Below are positions 42,112 to 50,069 of a stretch of DNA of 52,118 nt, one piece after another. The translations under genes and the position numbers were made by a program. The notes beneath the pieces were generated by a model. It was not told the DNA's origin and did not search any database. It was given only the letters and a program-made list of their open reading frames with translations. Position 1 is the stretch's first letter, and the number at the start of each line of letters is the position of its first letter. The stretch comes from Polyangiaceae bacterium. Its GTDB lineage: Bacteria > Myxococcota_A > Polyangia > Polyangiales > Polyangiaceae. The stretch covers positions 1 to 52,118 of the forward strand of contig JAFGIS010000069.1 in assembly GCA_016929495.1 (NCBI GenBank). The letters are read 5' to 3'.

Positions 42112-43248
42112 TTACGGCCCGGCGGCGAAGCCCATGCCTGCCTGGGCGATGACGGCTTGGGTTCCCATGGTCTCCCAATACGCGAGCCCGAGCGCTATCA
42201 CGGTGCCTAGATGCGATGTGACGGACACTGGCGGGCGTTTTCCGAACAGAACGTGCCCGCCGACGTACCGCTCGGGCGGCACGGTGCTCGGCTTCTGGGT
42301 GTAGCGCTTGCGATCGCCGTCGTTCCACGTCACGAATAGCCAGGATGCGCGTGCTCGTGCTTCGACGCGCAGCGAGGAGCCGAGGTTCAGGCCGAGCCAC
42401 CCATTCGCGGTGGGTGCCTCCTGCGCGTGCGGCATGACTCCGCCGGTCACCTCACTGAGGCCGAGGCCGATCAAAGCGCCGAGCCCCAGCCAGCGATTGA
42501 ACCAGCCGCCGCAGCCGAGGGAGGCCTTGAGGTCGTAGAACAGTCCGTCGCTGGCGCCGCCGAGGGCCGATTCCAGGCCCAGGGCGAAAGCCGGCGCGCC
42601 CGGCATGCCCGCGAAGCCCACGTCGAATCGCGCAGCGTAGATGTTGCCGGTGCCTTGCGTCCGAGTCGAGTCGAGCAGGTGGGTGTACTCACCCAGGAAT
42701 AGGACGTCTGCACTCCAGAGCTCGTCGCTCGTGGGTCCTTCTTCGGCCGCGGCCAGTGTGCGCCGCTTCTCTCGCTCGGGCGTCACGAGGCGCTCGGAAG
42801 GTTGTCTCTTCGCAGGCGCCGGCGCGGCTTCGGGCTCGGGCTGGGGGGCCTTGCGAGGCGCTGGTGGCGGTGCCGGGTCCGGTGCTGCCGGTGCTGGCAC
42901 AGGATGCTGTGCTGGTCCTGGCTGGGGCGCAGCGTTCGGCCGAAAGGGAGGCAGCTCGGCGGGCGTGGACTCGCCCGGCGCCGGTCGAGGCGGCGAGGGT
43001 GGCTCAGCTGGCGCCGGCGGCTCGGGCGGGGCGGGCTCCGGCTCCGAGGGGGGTGCCGGAGTCGGCGCGCTCGGCCGTTTGCTGGGGACGGACCGCTTCC
43101 TGCCGGCTGCGTCCGGCGTCGGCTCGTTGCTTGGGTGCTGCTGGTCCGGCATGAGCTGCGCGTGCGTCACCGGGCTCACCAGCAGCAGTCCCCCGCACGC
43201 TGCGACGCTCAACGCATGGCGACATTCCTTGCCCAGACCCGAGTTCAC
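42112..43248 (-). CDS. Proline-rich envelope protein with beta-barrel-like C-terminus
   Basis: 378 residues from a GTG at 43248, chosen because it gives a signal peptide (about 1-30: SVAACGGLLLVSPVTHAQ); the open frame goes further upstream but has no signal. About residues 32-165 are Pro/Ala/Glu-rich (PPSEPEPAPPEPPAPAEPP), a periplasmic-spanning type linker. From about 190 a beta-rich domain alternates aromatic and small residues (ADVLFLGEYTHLLDSTR, YAARFDVGFAG, GWLGLNLGSSLRVEARARASWLF, VSVTSHLGTVIALGLAYWE), like an outer-membrane barrel. Whether it forms a full barrel is uncertain. It is divergent from the TPR gene at 43511. Confidence 0.72.
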   Translation of the reverse strand: MNSGLGKECRHALSVAACGGLLLVSPVTHAQLMPDQQHPSNEPTPDAAGRKRSVPSKRPSAPTPAPPSEPEPAPPEPPAPAEPPSPPRPAPGESTPAELPPFRPNAAPQPGPAQHPVPAPAAPDPAPPPAPRKAPQPEPEAAPAPAKRQPSERLVTPEREKRRTLAAAEEGPTSDELWSADVLFLGEYTHLLDSTRTQGTGNIYAARFDVGFAGMPGAPAFALGLESALGGASDGLFYDLKASLGCGGWFNRWLGLGALIGLGLSEVTGGVMPHAQEAPTANGWLGLNLGSSLRVEARARASWLFVTWNDGDRKRYTQKPSTVPPERYVGGHVLFGKRPPVSVTSHLGTVIALGLAYWETMGTQAVIAQAGMGFAAGP

Positions 43249-43510
43249 ACAGCGTCTCTTGGCAAGGTTTGCGTCCCGAGGCAAGCCCGATTCTCGGATC
43301 CGCCCATGGGCACGAGACCGGCGAACGCGCTCGGCGCAGACCGTGCGAACGTCCGCCTGAGGTCTCGCCCGAGCGGGCGTCAGATTGCCCTTGGCTCGAG
43401 CCGCATCCGCGCGCGTCCGCGGCGTGCCTTGACGGGCCACACGGCAGCGTGGGATTGGTGGCAAGATGCACGCGGAGAGCCCGAGGCGAAAACGCATGTT
43501 CCAAAGAGCC

Positions 43511-44821
43511 ATGAAGCGCACGTGGCTTGCGTGGGGCGTGATCGTCGTCCTCGCCTTCGTTTCGAGGGGTGCCGCCCAGCCAGCTGAGGCCGGTGCGCCC
43601 GTGCCGTCGGCTTCGAGCCTACGTTCCACGCCAGCCGGGCATCGGCTCGACGCGAATCAGACCACGGACTCGAGCCCGCCCTGTCCGCCCGCCGCCGAAG
43701 CCGAGCCCGTCTGTGTGCCGACATCGGACTACACCCTGGCCGCCTTCCACGAGACGATGGGCCTGTTCGACCAGGCAGCAGCCGACTACCAGCGCTACCT
43801 CGAGCACAGCCCAGGGTCTGGCGACGAAGAGCTGCGTGCCCTGCGGAGGGGGGTCGCGTTGCGCCTTGCTCTTGGCGAGCCGGAGCGCGCGATCGCTCTG
43901 CTCGAGAGCTACGGACCGCGAGTCGGCGAGCGTGCTCGGTCGCTGACTGCCGATCTCGATACGGCCGTGGTGGAGTGGTACTCCGAACGGCAGCAGTACA
44001 GTAGGCTCATCACCTTCCTTTCGCCGAAGAAGCTGGCCCGGATCGACCGCGCCTCTGTGGATGTGCGCGTCCGGGTGCACGCGGCGCTCGCTCGCGCGCA
44101 GGTTGCCAGAGGCAGGCCGAAGGCAGCCGAGGCCGAGTACGAGAAAGTCCTTGCGCTCTGGGCAAATCCTCGGCGCGGCGTTCGGGAAATCCTGGAAGCA
44201 GAGCCGAGCGAGGCGAGCGACTCGCCCAGAACGCAAATTCGCTTGGCCGAGACGCTGAGCGCCCTGGGCGAGGCGCTGTATTCCCTTGCCGAAATCGAAA
44301 GACTACGTACGGCGAAGGCAACCGCGCCTCGCTACTCGGGCCCGAGCACTCCCGAGGGGAGCCGCGACTATCTCGAGGAGGCCGAGAAGCCACTCGAGCA
44401 AGAGATTGATCGGATCCGGCGAGTGACACAAGCCTACAAGAGGGTCGTGGACCTTCAGCCTGTGCCGTCGCCTCGCTGGGTCATCGCTGCGGCGTCACGA
44501 GTGGGGCATCTCTGGTCGGACACCCTCGAACGCGCCCGAGCGGCGAAGCCAACGGGTGCCCTGGGGCGGCGCGATCTGGCCATGGCCTACGAGCACGCGC
44601 TCGGGCAAGCCCTGGCTCCATGGCTCGAGACCGCGAAGCAGGCCTTCCATACGTGCGTGGCCTACGCCGCGAAGTACCAGGGGTCTGACGAGCTGAGCCG
44701 TCGTTGCGAAGAATGGCTGGCTCGCCATTTCCCAGACGAGTTCGAGTCCCGTGAGAGCTTCGTTGCTCTGCCGACCTGGTGCGTGGCTACGCAGCTGCAG
44801 GTCTGGCCTGCGGTCGACTGA
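43511..44821 (+). CDS. Exported helical-repeat (TPR-like) protein
   Basis: 436 residues from ATG 43511 (MKRTWLAWGVIVVLAFVSRG), which gives a signal peptide ending GAAQPAE; ATGs at 43466 and 43496 are longer alternatives. The mature protein is mostly alpha-helical, with TPR-type patterns such as FHETMGLFDQAAADYQRYLE, ALRLALGEPERAIALLESYG and AQVARGRPKAAEAEYEKVLA. A Cys-containing C-terminal region ends RCEEWLARHFPDEF, then PTWCVATQLQVWPAVD. It should be periplasmic and may hold a protein complex together. A TA-bounded MITE begins about 37 bases after its stop. Confidence 0.8.
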   Translation: MKRTWLAWGVIVVLAFVSRGAAQPAEAGAPVPSASSLRSTPAGHRLDANQTTDSSPPCPPAAEAEPVCVPTSDYTLAAFHETMGLFDQAAADYQRYLEHSPGSGDEELRALRRGVALRLALGEPERAIALLESYGPRVGERARSLTADLDTAVVEWYSERQQYSRLITFLSPKKLARIDRASVDVRVRVHAALARAQVARGRPKAAEAEYEKVLALWANPRRGVREILEAEPSEASDSPRTQIRLAETLSALGEALYSLAEIERLRTAKATAPRYSGPSTPEGSRDYLEEAEKPLEQEIDRIRRVTQAYKRVVDLQPVPSPRWVIAAASRVGHLWSDTLERARAAKPTGALGRRDLAMAYEHALGQALAPWLETAKQAFHTCVAYAAKYQGSDELSRRCEEWLARHFPDEFESRESFVALPTWCVATQLQVWPAVD

Positions 44822-44857
44822 CGGGGACGGCCACGCTATCCACGGTCGACCGAGCCA

Positions 44858-44984
44858 TAGGGCCCTGTCTCCCAGACAGGGCCCTCGAACGGGGCGAAGC
44901 CGTCGAGTTCTGCGGCGAATGCCCGCAGTCTGAGCCAGGACGCGGGATTGTAGTCATGTGGCGTGTCTTGGAGACACGCCACTA
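44858..44984 (+). mobile_element. MITE copy 1, TA-flanked, 123 bp, two perfect hairpins
   Basis: The element 44860-44982 is bounded by TA at 44858-44859 and 44983-44984. The left end is a perfect 11 bp hairpin (GGGCCCTGTCT 44860-44870, AGACAGGGCCC 44874-44884). The right end is another (GTGGCGTGTCT 44958-44968, AGACACGCCAC 44972-44982), and the ends are inverted copies of each other around TGTCTCC. Bases 44887-44968 are about 89% identical (73 of 82) to the reverse complement of 51913-51994, the second copy. There is no ORF. TA duplication suggests an IS630/Tc1-type transposase acting in trans. The hairpins may also terminate transcription from both flanking genes. Confidence 0.8.
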
Positions 44985-46064
44985 GCTCCCGGTCCGTCTG
45001 GCCTCGTCGTCTCGGCTGGTGGCTTCGAGCAGGACCGATCCGACCGAACGCGGCGGGCCGCTGGCCACCTCGACACCGGTCTGGCGGAACCAGAACTCGC
45101 CCTGGGTGAAGCGCAGTGCGGTTCGGACGGCGTCGACCGGGTCCGCGTCGAGGTCCTGGCAACGAGCACCGACGATCGTGCCGTTGCGCAGCGTCGTGGT
45201 GACGCCCGACCCGTCTTCAGAACACACCTCGAGCACGCCGGTGCGCCGCTCGAGCTCCAGCATCGTCAGCACGGTCGAGAGCGACATCTCGCCGAGATTG
45301 CCCCGGATCGTGGTGAGCGCTCCGGATCCCGCCGGTTGCCAGGAGTCCATGGCCTCGGCCGGGGGCGCGCTGCGCCGGGCGCGCCCTGTATCGAAACCAA
45401 AAGCTTCCTCGATCCCCGCGATGTCGTCGGTTTCCGGCCGAGTGGCGGCCACGTGCGAGTCTCGGATCTCCGTGGGCTCGCGCAACGATCCGAGGGACCT
45501 GCGCCCCCGCTCCATTCGCTCGACGCGCTGCTCGATGCGCTCGACGCTCGACGCCACGGCTTCGAGCGCGAGCGCATGACGAGCGAGCGCGCCCGAGACG
45601 GCTTCGATCCGGTCGAGCACGCGGTGCTCGTGGGTGCGGTCCTGGCTGGCGCCCAGCGCTACGTGCTTGTCGAGCGCGTCGAGCGACTCATGCATGGCCA
45701 GCAGGCGGCTGGCAATGGCATCGAAGCGCGCGCGCACTTCCCCACGGCGCGCCTCGAGCTCGCGCGGACTCGGAGCAACGAACGCGTGGCCGGAGCCGGA
45801 CGACCCCTCAGGGGCCGGAGGCGGAATCGTTGCAGACGCGGTCGGAGAGCTCGACGCCGCTGAGGCAGCGGCGGAGGATCTGTCTGCTGGCTCGGAGCCG
45901 TTGTCGGAACGCTGGGGAGCTGACGGCGCGCCATCCGGCGCGGCTGCCGGGGCCGGCGTGGACTCGCCCAAGAGGGCGCTCCTGAGCCAGCGCCTCCACA
46001 CGTTGCGACGCCACTGTGCGTCGAGAAGCTGGAAAGGCCCACGGTGAAACTGGTCTGTGTCCAT
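44982..46064 (-). CDS. DUF4388 (PATAN-like) protein with helical coiled-coil core
   Basis: 360 residues from ATG 46064 (MDTDQFHRGPFQLLDAQ), AGGA upstream. A basic N-terminal helix (WRRNVWRRWLRSALLG) is followed by an Ala/Pro linker to about 95. A coiled-coil region follows (about 100-185: HESLDALDKHVALG, RVLDRIEAVSGALARHALAL). The C-terminal DUF4388 domain starts GNLGEMSLSTVLTMLELERR (about 260) and includes TGVLEV, GTIVGARCQDLDADP and GEFWFRQTGVEV. This domain is common in myxobacterial gliding, motility and signalling proteins and probably mediates protein contacts. The TAG stop (CTA 44982-44984 on the plus strand) is built from the last base of MITE copy 1 and its TA. Confidence 0.85.
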   Translation of the reverse strand: MDTDQFHRGPFQLLDAQWRRNVWRRWLRSALLGESTPAPAAAPDGAPSAPQRSDNGSEPADRSSAAASAASSSPTASATIPPPAPEGSSGSGHAFVAPSPRELEARRGEVRARFDAIASRLLAMHESLDALDKHVALGASQDRTHEHRVLDRIEAVSGALARHALALEAVASSVERIEQRVERMERGRRSLGSLREPTEIRDSHVAATRPETDDIAGIEEAFGFDTGRARRSAPPAEAMDSWQPAGSGALTTIRGNLGEMSLSTVLTMLELERRTGVLEVCSEDGSGVTTTLRNGTIVGARCQDLDADPVDAVRTALRFTQGEFWFRQTGVEVASGPPRSVGSVLLEATSRDDEARRTGS

Positions 46065-46209
46065 GGCGTTCCTGCGCGAGTTCCGGCTTGGCTCTGCCGC
46101 GGGCAGATATACCAGAGTTGCCGGTGAAACGGGGCAACACAGTCCACGAGCCGAACGGGCATGCGCGGCGGCCCTCGGCAAGACGTGACCCCAGCCGGCC
46201 GAAGTAGGA

Positions 46210-46233
46210 AAGGGCCCGAGACTTCGGGCCCTT
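46210..46233 (-). terminator. 10 bp hairpin, terminator of the YfbK-like gene
   Basis: AAGGGCCCGA (46210-46219) pairs perfectly with TCGGGCCCTT (46224-46233), loop GACT. On the minus strand it follows the stop at 46266 and is followed by TTTCCT. Confidence 0.65.
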
Positions 46234-46265
46234 GTTCCTACGTTGGCTGCCCGGTTCGAGGTCGC

Positions 46266-48278
46266 TCAGTCGGCGGCCGAGGAGGGCTCGAGCAAGGGGA
46301 TCGCCTTGTCTGCCAGGGTTGCGAATTCCACGCGGTCGGCATCGTCCTCGTACACGGGACGCCCGACGATGCTCTGGATCACGCCGAGATTGTCGATATC
46401 CGCGTAGGGGCTGTGGCCCACGATCTCCGCGAACGATGCGACGGCAATCGCCCACTGGAAATCGGTGTCCAGATCCGCGTAGCTGTCGGCCACGTCCGAA
46501 GGCGCGAGGTTCTCGGCAACCTCGTACGCCGGATCGCTTGCCTCGGCGTCCACGTCCTTGTAGCGGACCTTGACCAAGACGATGTCGTCCGGGTCTACTT
46601 CGGCCTCGCCGCCGTAGGCGTCGCCGTCGTCCACCGTGGGCGCGCCCGTGGCCGTGGGGATGTCGTGTCCGACCAGCACGAGCTCGTAGAGCGCGGTCAC
46701 TCGGTGGCCGGCCCCGATCTCGCCGGCATCCACCGCGTCATTGCGGAAGTCCGTGTCGGCAATGGCACGATTCACGTATCCCAGGAGGCGATAGGCGTAC
46801 ACCTCGTCCGGATTGAACTCGACCTGGAGCTTCACGTCCTTCGCGATGTGAACCAGCGTGGAGAGCATCCGCTCGTGAACGTAGGTCGTGGCGTGGTCTT
46901 CGTCCGCGATCACGCCATAGATGCCGTTGCCGGCGTTGCTGACGGCTTCCATCATGGAGTCGTTGTTGCTGCCGAAGCCCAGCGCCGTCAACGTGATGCC
47001 GCTCTCACGCTTTTCTTTGATGAGCGCCAGGAGCCCTTCGGTCGTAGAAACCCCTACGTTGAAGTCCCCGTCCGTGCACAGCACGATGTGGTTGATCCCG
47101 CCTTCGATGAACCCCGCTTCAGCCTGCTGGTAGGCGAGCTCGAGACCTGCAGCACCGGCCGTGCTCCCTCCGGCGGTCAGCGCCGCGATTTCCTGCTCGA
47201 TGATGACTCTGCTCGAGACGGGTGTCGGCTCCAGGCGTACGCGTGTGTCGCTGGCGTAGCTTACGATCGACACCGTGTCGCTCGGGGCGAGCACATCGAG
47301 CGTCTCGAGCAGCGTGTACTGGACCAGGGGCAGCTTCTCGGGGGTCTGCATGCTGCCCGAAACGTCGACCAGGAAGACCAGATTGGCCGGCTTCTTCTCC
47401 TCCTCTGGCGGGAGTCGCCCCTGGATGCCCACGCGCAGCAGCACCGTATCTCGGTCCATGATGGTGGGGGCCGCTGCCAGAGAAATGGAGAAGGGCACTT
47501 CCGAGTCGGCTTCGGGCGCCGGGTAGTCGTACTCGAAGTAGTTGACGTACTCCTCGAGCCGAACGCTGGATGCCGGAGGCAGCATGCCCGAGCTCATGTA
47601 CTGAACGAACATGTCGTAGCTCGCCGTATCGACGTCGGCGGCGAACGTGGACAGCGGGTCGTGCTCCACGACGACGAACGGGTTGGACGCAGTGCTCTCC
47701 GGGGCCGGGTCTGCCGCGGCGCCTGCGGCGCCTTCGACCAAGGCTGTTCCGCCGGTCGCCGGGTAGACTCCCGCGCCGCCCGTGGCCGATCCGCCGGTGG
47801 CAGCGACCAAGCCCCGGCCACCCGCGGCCATGGAGCCGCCCATGCCGGGGGTGGCCACACCCGTGCTGCCACCCGCCGCGCTCATTGTTCCGCCGGTGCT
47901 TGGGGTCGACGGCGCGTCCGTATTCGCGCTGCCGCCCGTGCCAGTGTTCGTCGTGGTGGCGGGGCCCGCTCCGGTGCCGGTGACGGCGCCCGTGTTTGAG
48001 TTCGCGTCGACGGCAGGATTGGCCGTGCTGCTCGTTCCGCCAACGCCGGTCGTCTCTCGGCCCGAGCCAGCGGGCGCCTGGGCGTCGTTGTCGTTGCTCG
48101 ACGCAGCGGCATCATCGTCGTCGTCGCTGGACGGAGCGGCATCGTCGTCGTCGTCGCTCGTCTGAGCCGTGTTGCCGCCGCTCGGTTCTTGTTTGGCCGC
48201 GGACGTGCCCGAGTCGCTGCCACACCCAGCGATTGCCAGGGCCAACGCGACCACGAAGATAGGGGTATGGGCCTTCAT
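46266..48278 (-). CDS. YfbK-like VWA lipoprotein (vWF-A, VWA, DUF3520)
   Basis: 670 residues from ATG 48278, with AAGGAGG (minus strand) upstream. Signal MKAHTPIFVVALALAIAGCG with lipobox AIAGC. A long linker (about 25-195) is made of Asp runs, then Gly/Thr/Ala repeats (TGGTMSAAGGS). Then come the N-terminal vWF-A module (about 200-290: DVDTASYDMFVQYMSSGMLP, RLEEYVNYF), the VWA MIDAS domain (LVFLVDVSGSM, about 302-312, with Thr and Asp ligands later), and the DUF3520 C-terminal module (VYAYRLLGYVNRAIADTDF). This domain order matches E. coli YfbK. YfbK-type proteins are inner-membrane or surface proteins of unclear role. Confidence 0.92.
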   Translation of the reverse strand: MKAHTPIFVVALALAIAGCGSDSGTSAAKQEPSGGNTAQTSDDDDDAAPSSDDDDDAAASSNDNDAQAPAGSGRETTGVGGTSSTANPAVDANSNTGAVTGTGAGPATTTNTGTGGSANTDAPSTPSTGGTMSAAGGSTGVATPGMGGSMAAGGRGLVAATGGSATGGAGVYPATGGTALVEGAAGAAADPAPESTASNPFVVVEHDPLSTFAADVDTASYDMFVQYMSSGMLPPASSVRLEEYVNYFEYDYPAPEADSEVPFSISLAAAPTIMDRDTVLLRVGIQGRLPPEEEKKPANLVFLVDVSGSMQTPEKLPLVQYTLLETLDVLAPSDTVSIVSYASDTRVRLEPTPVSSRVIIEQEIAALTAGGSTAGAAGLELAYQQAEAGFIEGGINHIVLCTDGDFNVGVSTTEGLLALIKEKRESGITLTALGFGSNNDSMMEAVSNAGNGIYGVIADEDHATTYVHERMLSTLVHIAKDVKLQVEFNPDEVYAYRLLGYVNRAIADTDFRNDAVDAGEIGAGHRVTALYELVLVGHDIPTATGAPTVDDGDAYGGEAEVDPDDIVLVKVRYKDVDAEASDPAYEVAENLAPSDVADSYADLDTDFQWAIAVASFAEIVGHSPYADIDNLGVIQSIVGRPVYEDDADRVEFATLADKAIPLLEPSSAAD

Positions 48279-48314
48279 GATGTGCCTCCTTGGCCGACCT
48301 TCCCTGCAGACGCC

Positions 48315-48498
48315 GTGCCACGGCCAGTGGCACAGCCTCGGCCGGAAACGCCTTCGCCTGGGGGACCCCTGCTTTGCACCTCATTTCGGTCGGGCTGGGG
48401 GGTGCGCTTGCGCGTCCTCCGCCCTAGGCAGGGACGGTCTCAGTGGCACAGCTGGCACAGCTGCCAGTGGCACAAAGCGCGCTTCGCGGCGGTGGCAC
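48315..48498. promoter_or_regulatory. Cluster of GTGGCAC boxes upstream of the YfbK-like gene
   Basis: GTGGCAC occurs at 48327-48333, 48443-48449, 48467-48473 and 48492-48498, plus TGGCAC at 48453-48458, and the inverted form GTGCCAC at 48315-48321 forms a palindrome with the first (loop GGCCA). These lie between the YfbK-like gene start and the upstream lipoprotein stop. They look like a repeated protein-binding site. They are not paired with a TTGC at the spacing needed for sigma-54. Confidence 0.35.
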
Positions 48499-48803
48499 TA
48501 TGCCTGGGGCGCACTGCACACGAGTCCCGGCTCGGTAGCTCCCGGTGGGGGGTTTACACACTGACCCTCGGTGGCTTGGTCCTCGAGGATAGTGACGCAG
48601 TCCTCCCCCAGGTCCTTGCCCGTGCACGCTTGGTAGGCGTCCGGCGGCGGCGGTGGCGGTATGGAATGCCGAGCCATGGGTCGCGCCGTGTGTGCCGTGG
48701 AGGGACCAACGCTTTCGGGCGGCTGGCGGGATGCGCACGCCGAGCTCAGCAGCGCGGCGCAGACGAGCAGGAAACCAGTCAGGCGGTCACTCGTGGCGTT
48801 CAT
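48498..48803 (-). CDS. Small lipoprotein of unknown function
   Basis: 101 residues from ATG 48803, with AAGGAA upstream. Signal MNATSDRLTGFLLVCAALLSSAC with lipobox SSAC. The mature part is Pro-rich (HSIPPPPPPDAYQ), then a short four-Cys region (QACTGKDLGEDCV, GQCVNPPP, GLVCSAPQA) that could be two disulfides. No known family. The last base of its stop codon touches the GTGGCAC cluster. It is read away from the gene at 49068. Confidence 0.78.
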   Translation of the reverse strand: MNATSDRLTGFLLVCAALLSSACASRQPPESVGPSTAHTARPMARHSIPPPPPPDAYQACTGKDLGEDCVTILEDQATEGQCVNPPPGATEPGLVCSAPQA

Positions 48804-49067
48804 TCGGCGTTCCTTGGATCACGGGCAGTGTCCGCACGAATTGTGTTGGCGAAGGATGCTGTGGGTCAGACGTCTCGCTTCGAACAGTCCCTACGGTCCC
48901 CAACCGCGCGCCCGTGTGCGCTTGCGGCCGTCGACAAGTGGAGCAGTGGGGCTGAATCAAGGTAGGTGTCGGCATCGGGGTCCGTATCAACATGGGTGTG
49001 CCGACGAACCCCCCGCATAGCTTCGACGTGCACGGTGCCCGACGGGAATCGTTTGACGCAGTGCGTT

Positions 49068-49994
49068 ATGCTCATGTCCTCGCCTGAGACGCCAGGCCGC
49101 CGGTCGAGCCTTGCGCTCAAGTTGCTGGGCTGCATGGTTGTGACCACGACCTGCGCCACGGCGCCCTGTCGGATCGAAAGTGACTCTCCCGTCGTCATCG
49201 AGGCAGCGCTGCCCGTACCCCCGCCGGCTTCACCCGAGCCACGCACGACCACTTTGTCCTTGCCCGTCACCGAACCCGCTCGCGCGCCTGCACCCAGGCT
49301 CTTCGAGGGGCGCGAGACGGTCAGCTACGGCGAATTGCTCGATGAGCTGCGCAAGGTAGCCTCCAGGCTCGAAGCCTCGCCGGTGGTACGCGACGGGTAC
49401 GAGCGGCTATGCCACGAGTATCAGCTCACACCAGAGGAGCTGCCGCTCGAGAGCTACAGTCGCGTACGCCTGGTGTTCGAAGCGGCACGGGATGGCGGGC
49501 TCTGGGGTATTCGCTGGACGATCACCGATCGGATGCCGTGGTCGGACCATATCTGGAGACAATGGCGCAGCGTGGACTTCTCCCAGGATCCGCCCGAGGT
49601 GACGGCCAGCGCCGAATGTGATGAGCTGTCCGCGATGTTTGCGTTTCTGGCGCGAGATCTCGGCGTTGTCGGCATCGTGGCGCTGTTCTGGCCCGCGTGG
49701 AACCACACCGTGGCCGTGTGGGAGCTGCGCCGAGCGCCCCACGGCGGGAAGGGGGGTGAGCGAGTACGGATCCTGGTTCCGACGTCTCAAGTGTGGCTCA
49801 GTCGCGGAGCGACGCTCGGGACCCGCGAGTTCAAGACCAACCAGCCCGTCTTCGCCTACCGACGCAAGGATCTCAGGCTCGACACCGAGCTCGGGGTGGG
49901 GCTCGTGCGTTACCTCATCGGGCAACTCGAACAGCACGGTGGTCGGTCCAACGAAGAGCTGCTCGAACGCCGCAATCGCCTGGGCGGTTCCTGA
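49068..49994 (+). CDS. Exported protein with Cys/His (transglutaminase-like?) core
   Basis: 308 residues from ATG 49068 (or 49074); no strong Shine-Dalgarno. A hydrophobic start (SSLALKLLGCMVVTTTCATAPC) looks like a lipoprotein signal with the lipid Cys at about 20 or 28. A Pro/Ala linker runs to about 85. The core contains AECDELSAMFAFLARDLGV, then WPAWNHTVAVWEL and PTSQVWL. A Cys at the start of a helix followed by an Asn-His-x-x-x-V-W strand is the transglutaminase / papain-like catalytic pair arrangement, but the third residue is unclear, so enzymatic activity is a suggestion. It is divergent from the small lipoprotein at 48803. Confidence 0.75.
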   Translation: MLMSSPETPGRRSSLALKLLGCMVVTTTCATAPCRIESDSPVVIEAALPVPPPASPEPRTTTLSLPVTEPARAPAPRLFEGRETVSYGELLDELRKVASRLEASPVVRDGYERLCHEYQLTPEELPLESYSRVRLVFEAARDGGLWGIRWTITDRMPWSDHIWRQWRSVDFSQDPPEVTASAECDELSAMFAFLARDLGVVGIVALFWPAWNHTVAVWELRRAPHGGKGGERVRILVPTSQVWLSRGATLGTREFKTNQPVFAYRRKDLRLDTELGVGLVRYLIGQLEQHGGRSNEELLERRNRLGGS

Positions 49995-50069
49995 AGCGCG
50001 TCGGTCCTGTTCGAGGGGCCCGAGCAGGCGTGTCTTGCGTGGCGACCCTGAGACGTCCGGGGTCAGCCC

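Noticed and set aside
40406-42400. 664-codon minus-strand ORF opposite the VWA lipoprotein
   Set aside because: Antisense of the VWA gene for most of its length. Only its last ~60 codons outside that gene hold real information, the G6PD relic, which is reported separately.
48327-48498. TGGCAC repeats as sigma-54 promoters
   Set aside because: No TTGC at the proper spacing follows any of them.
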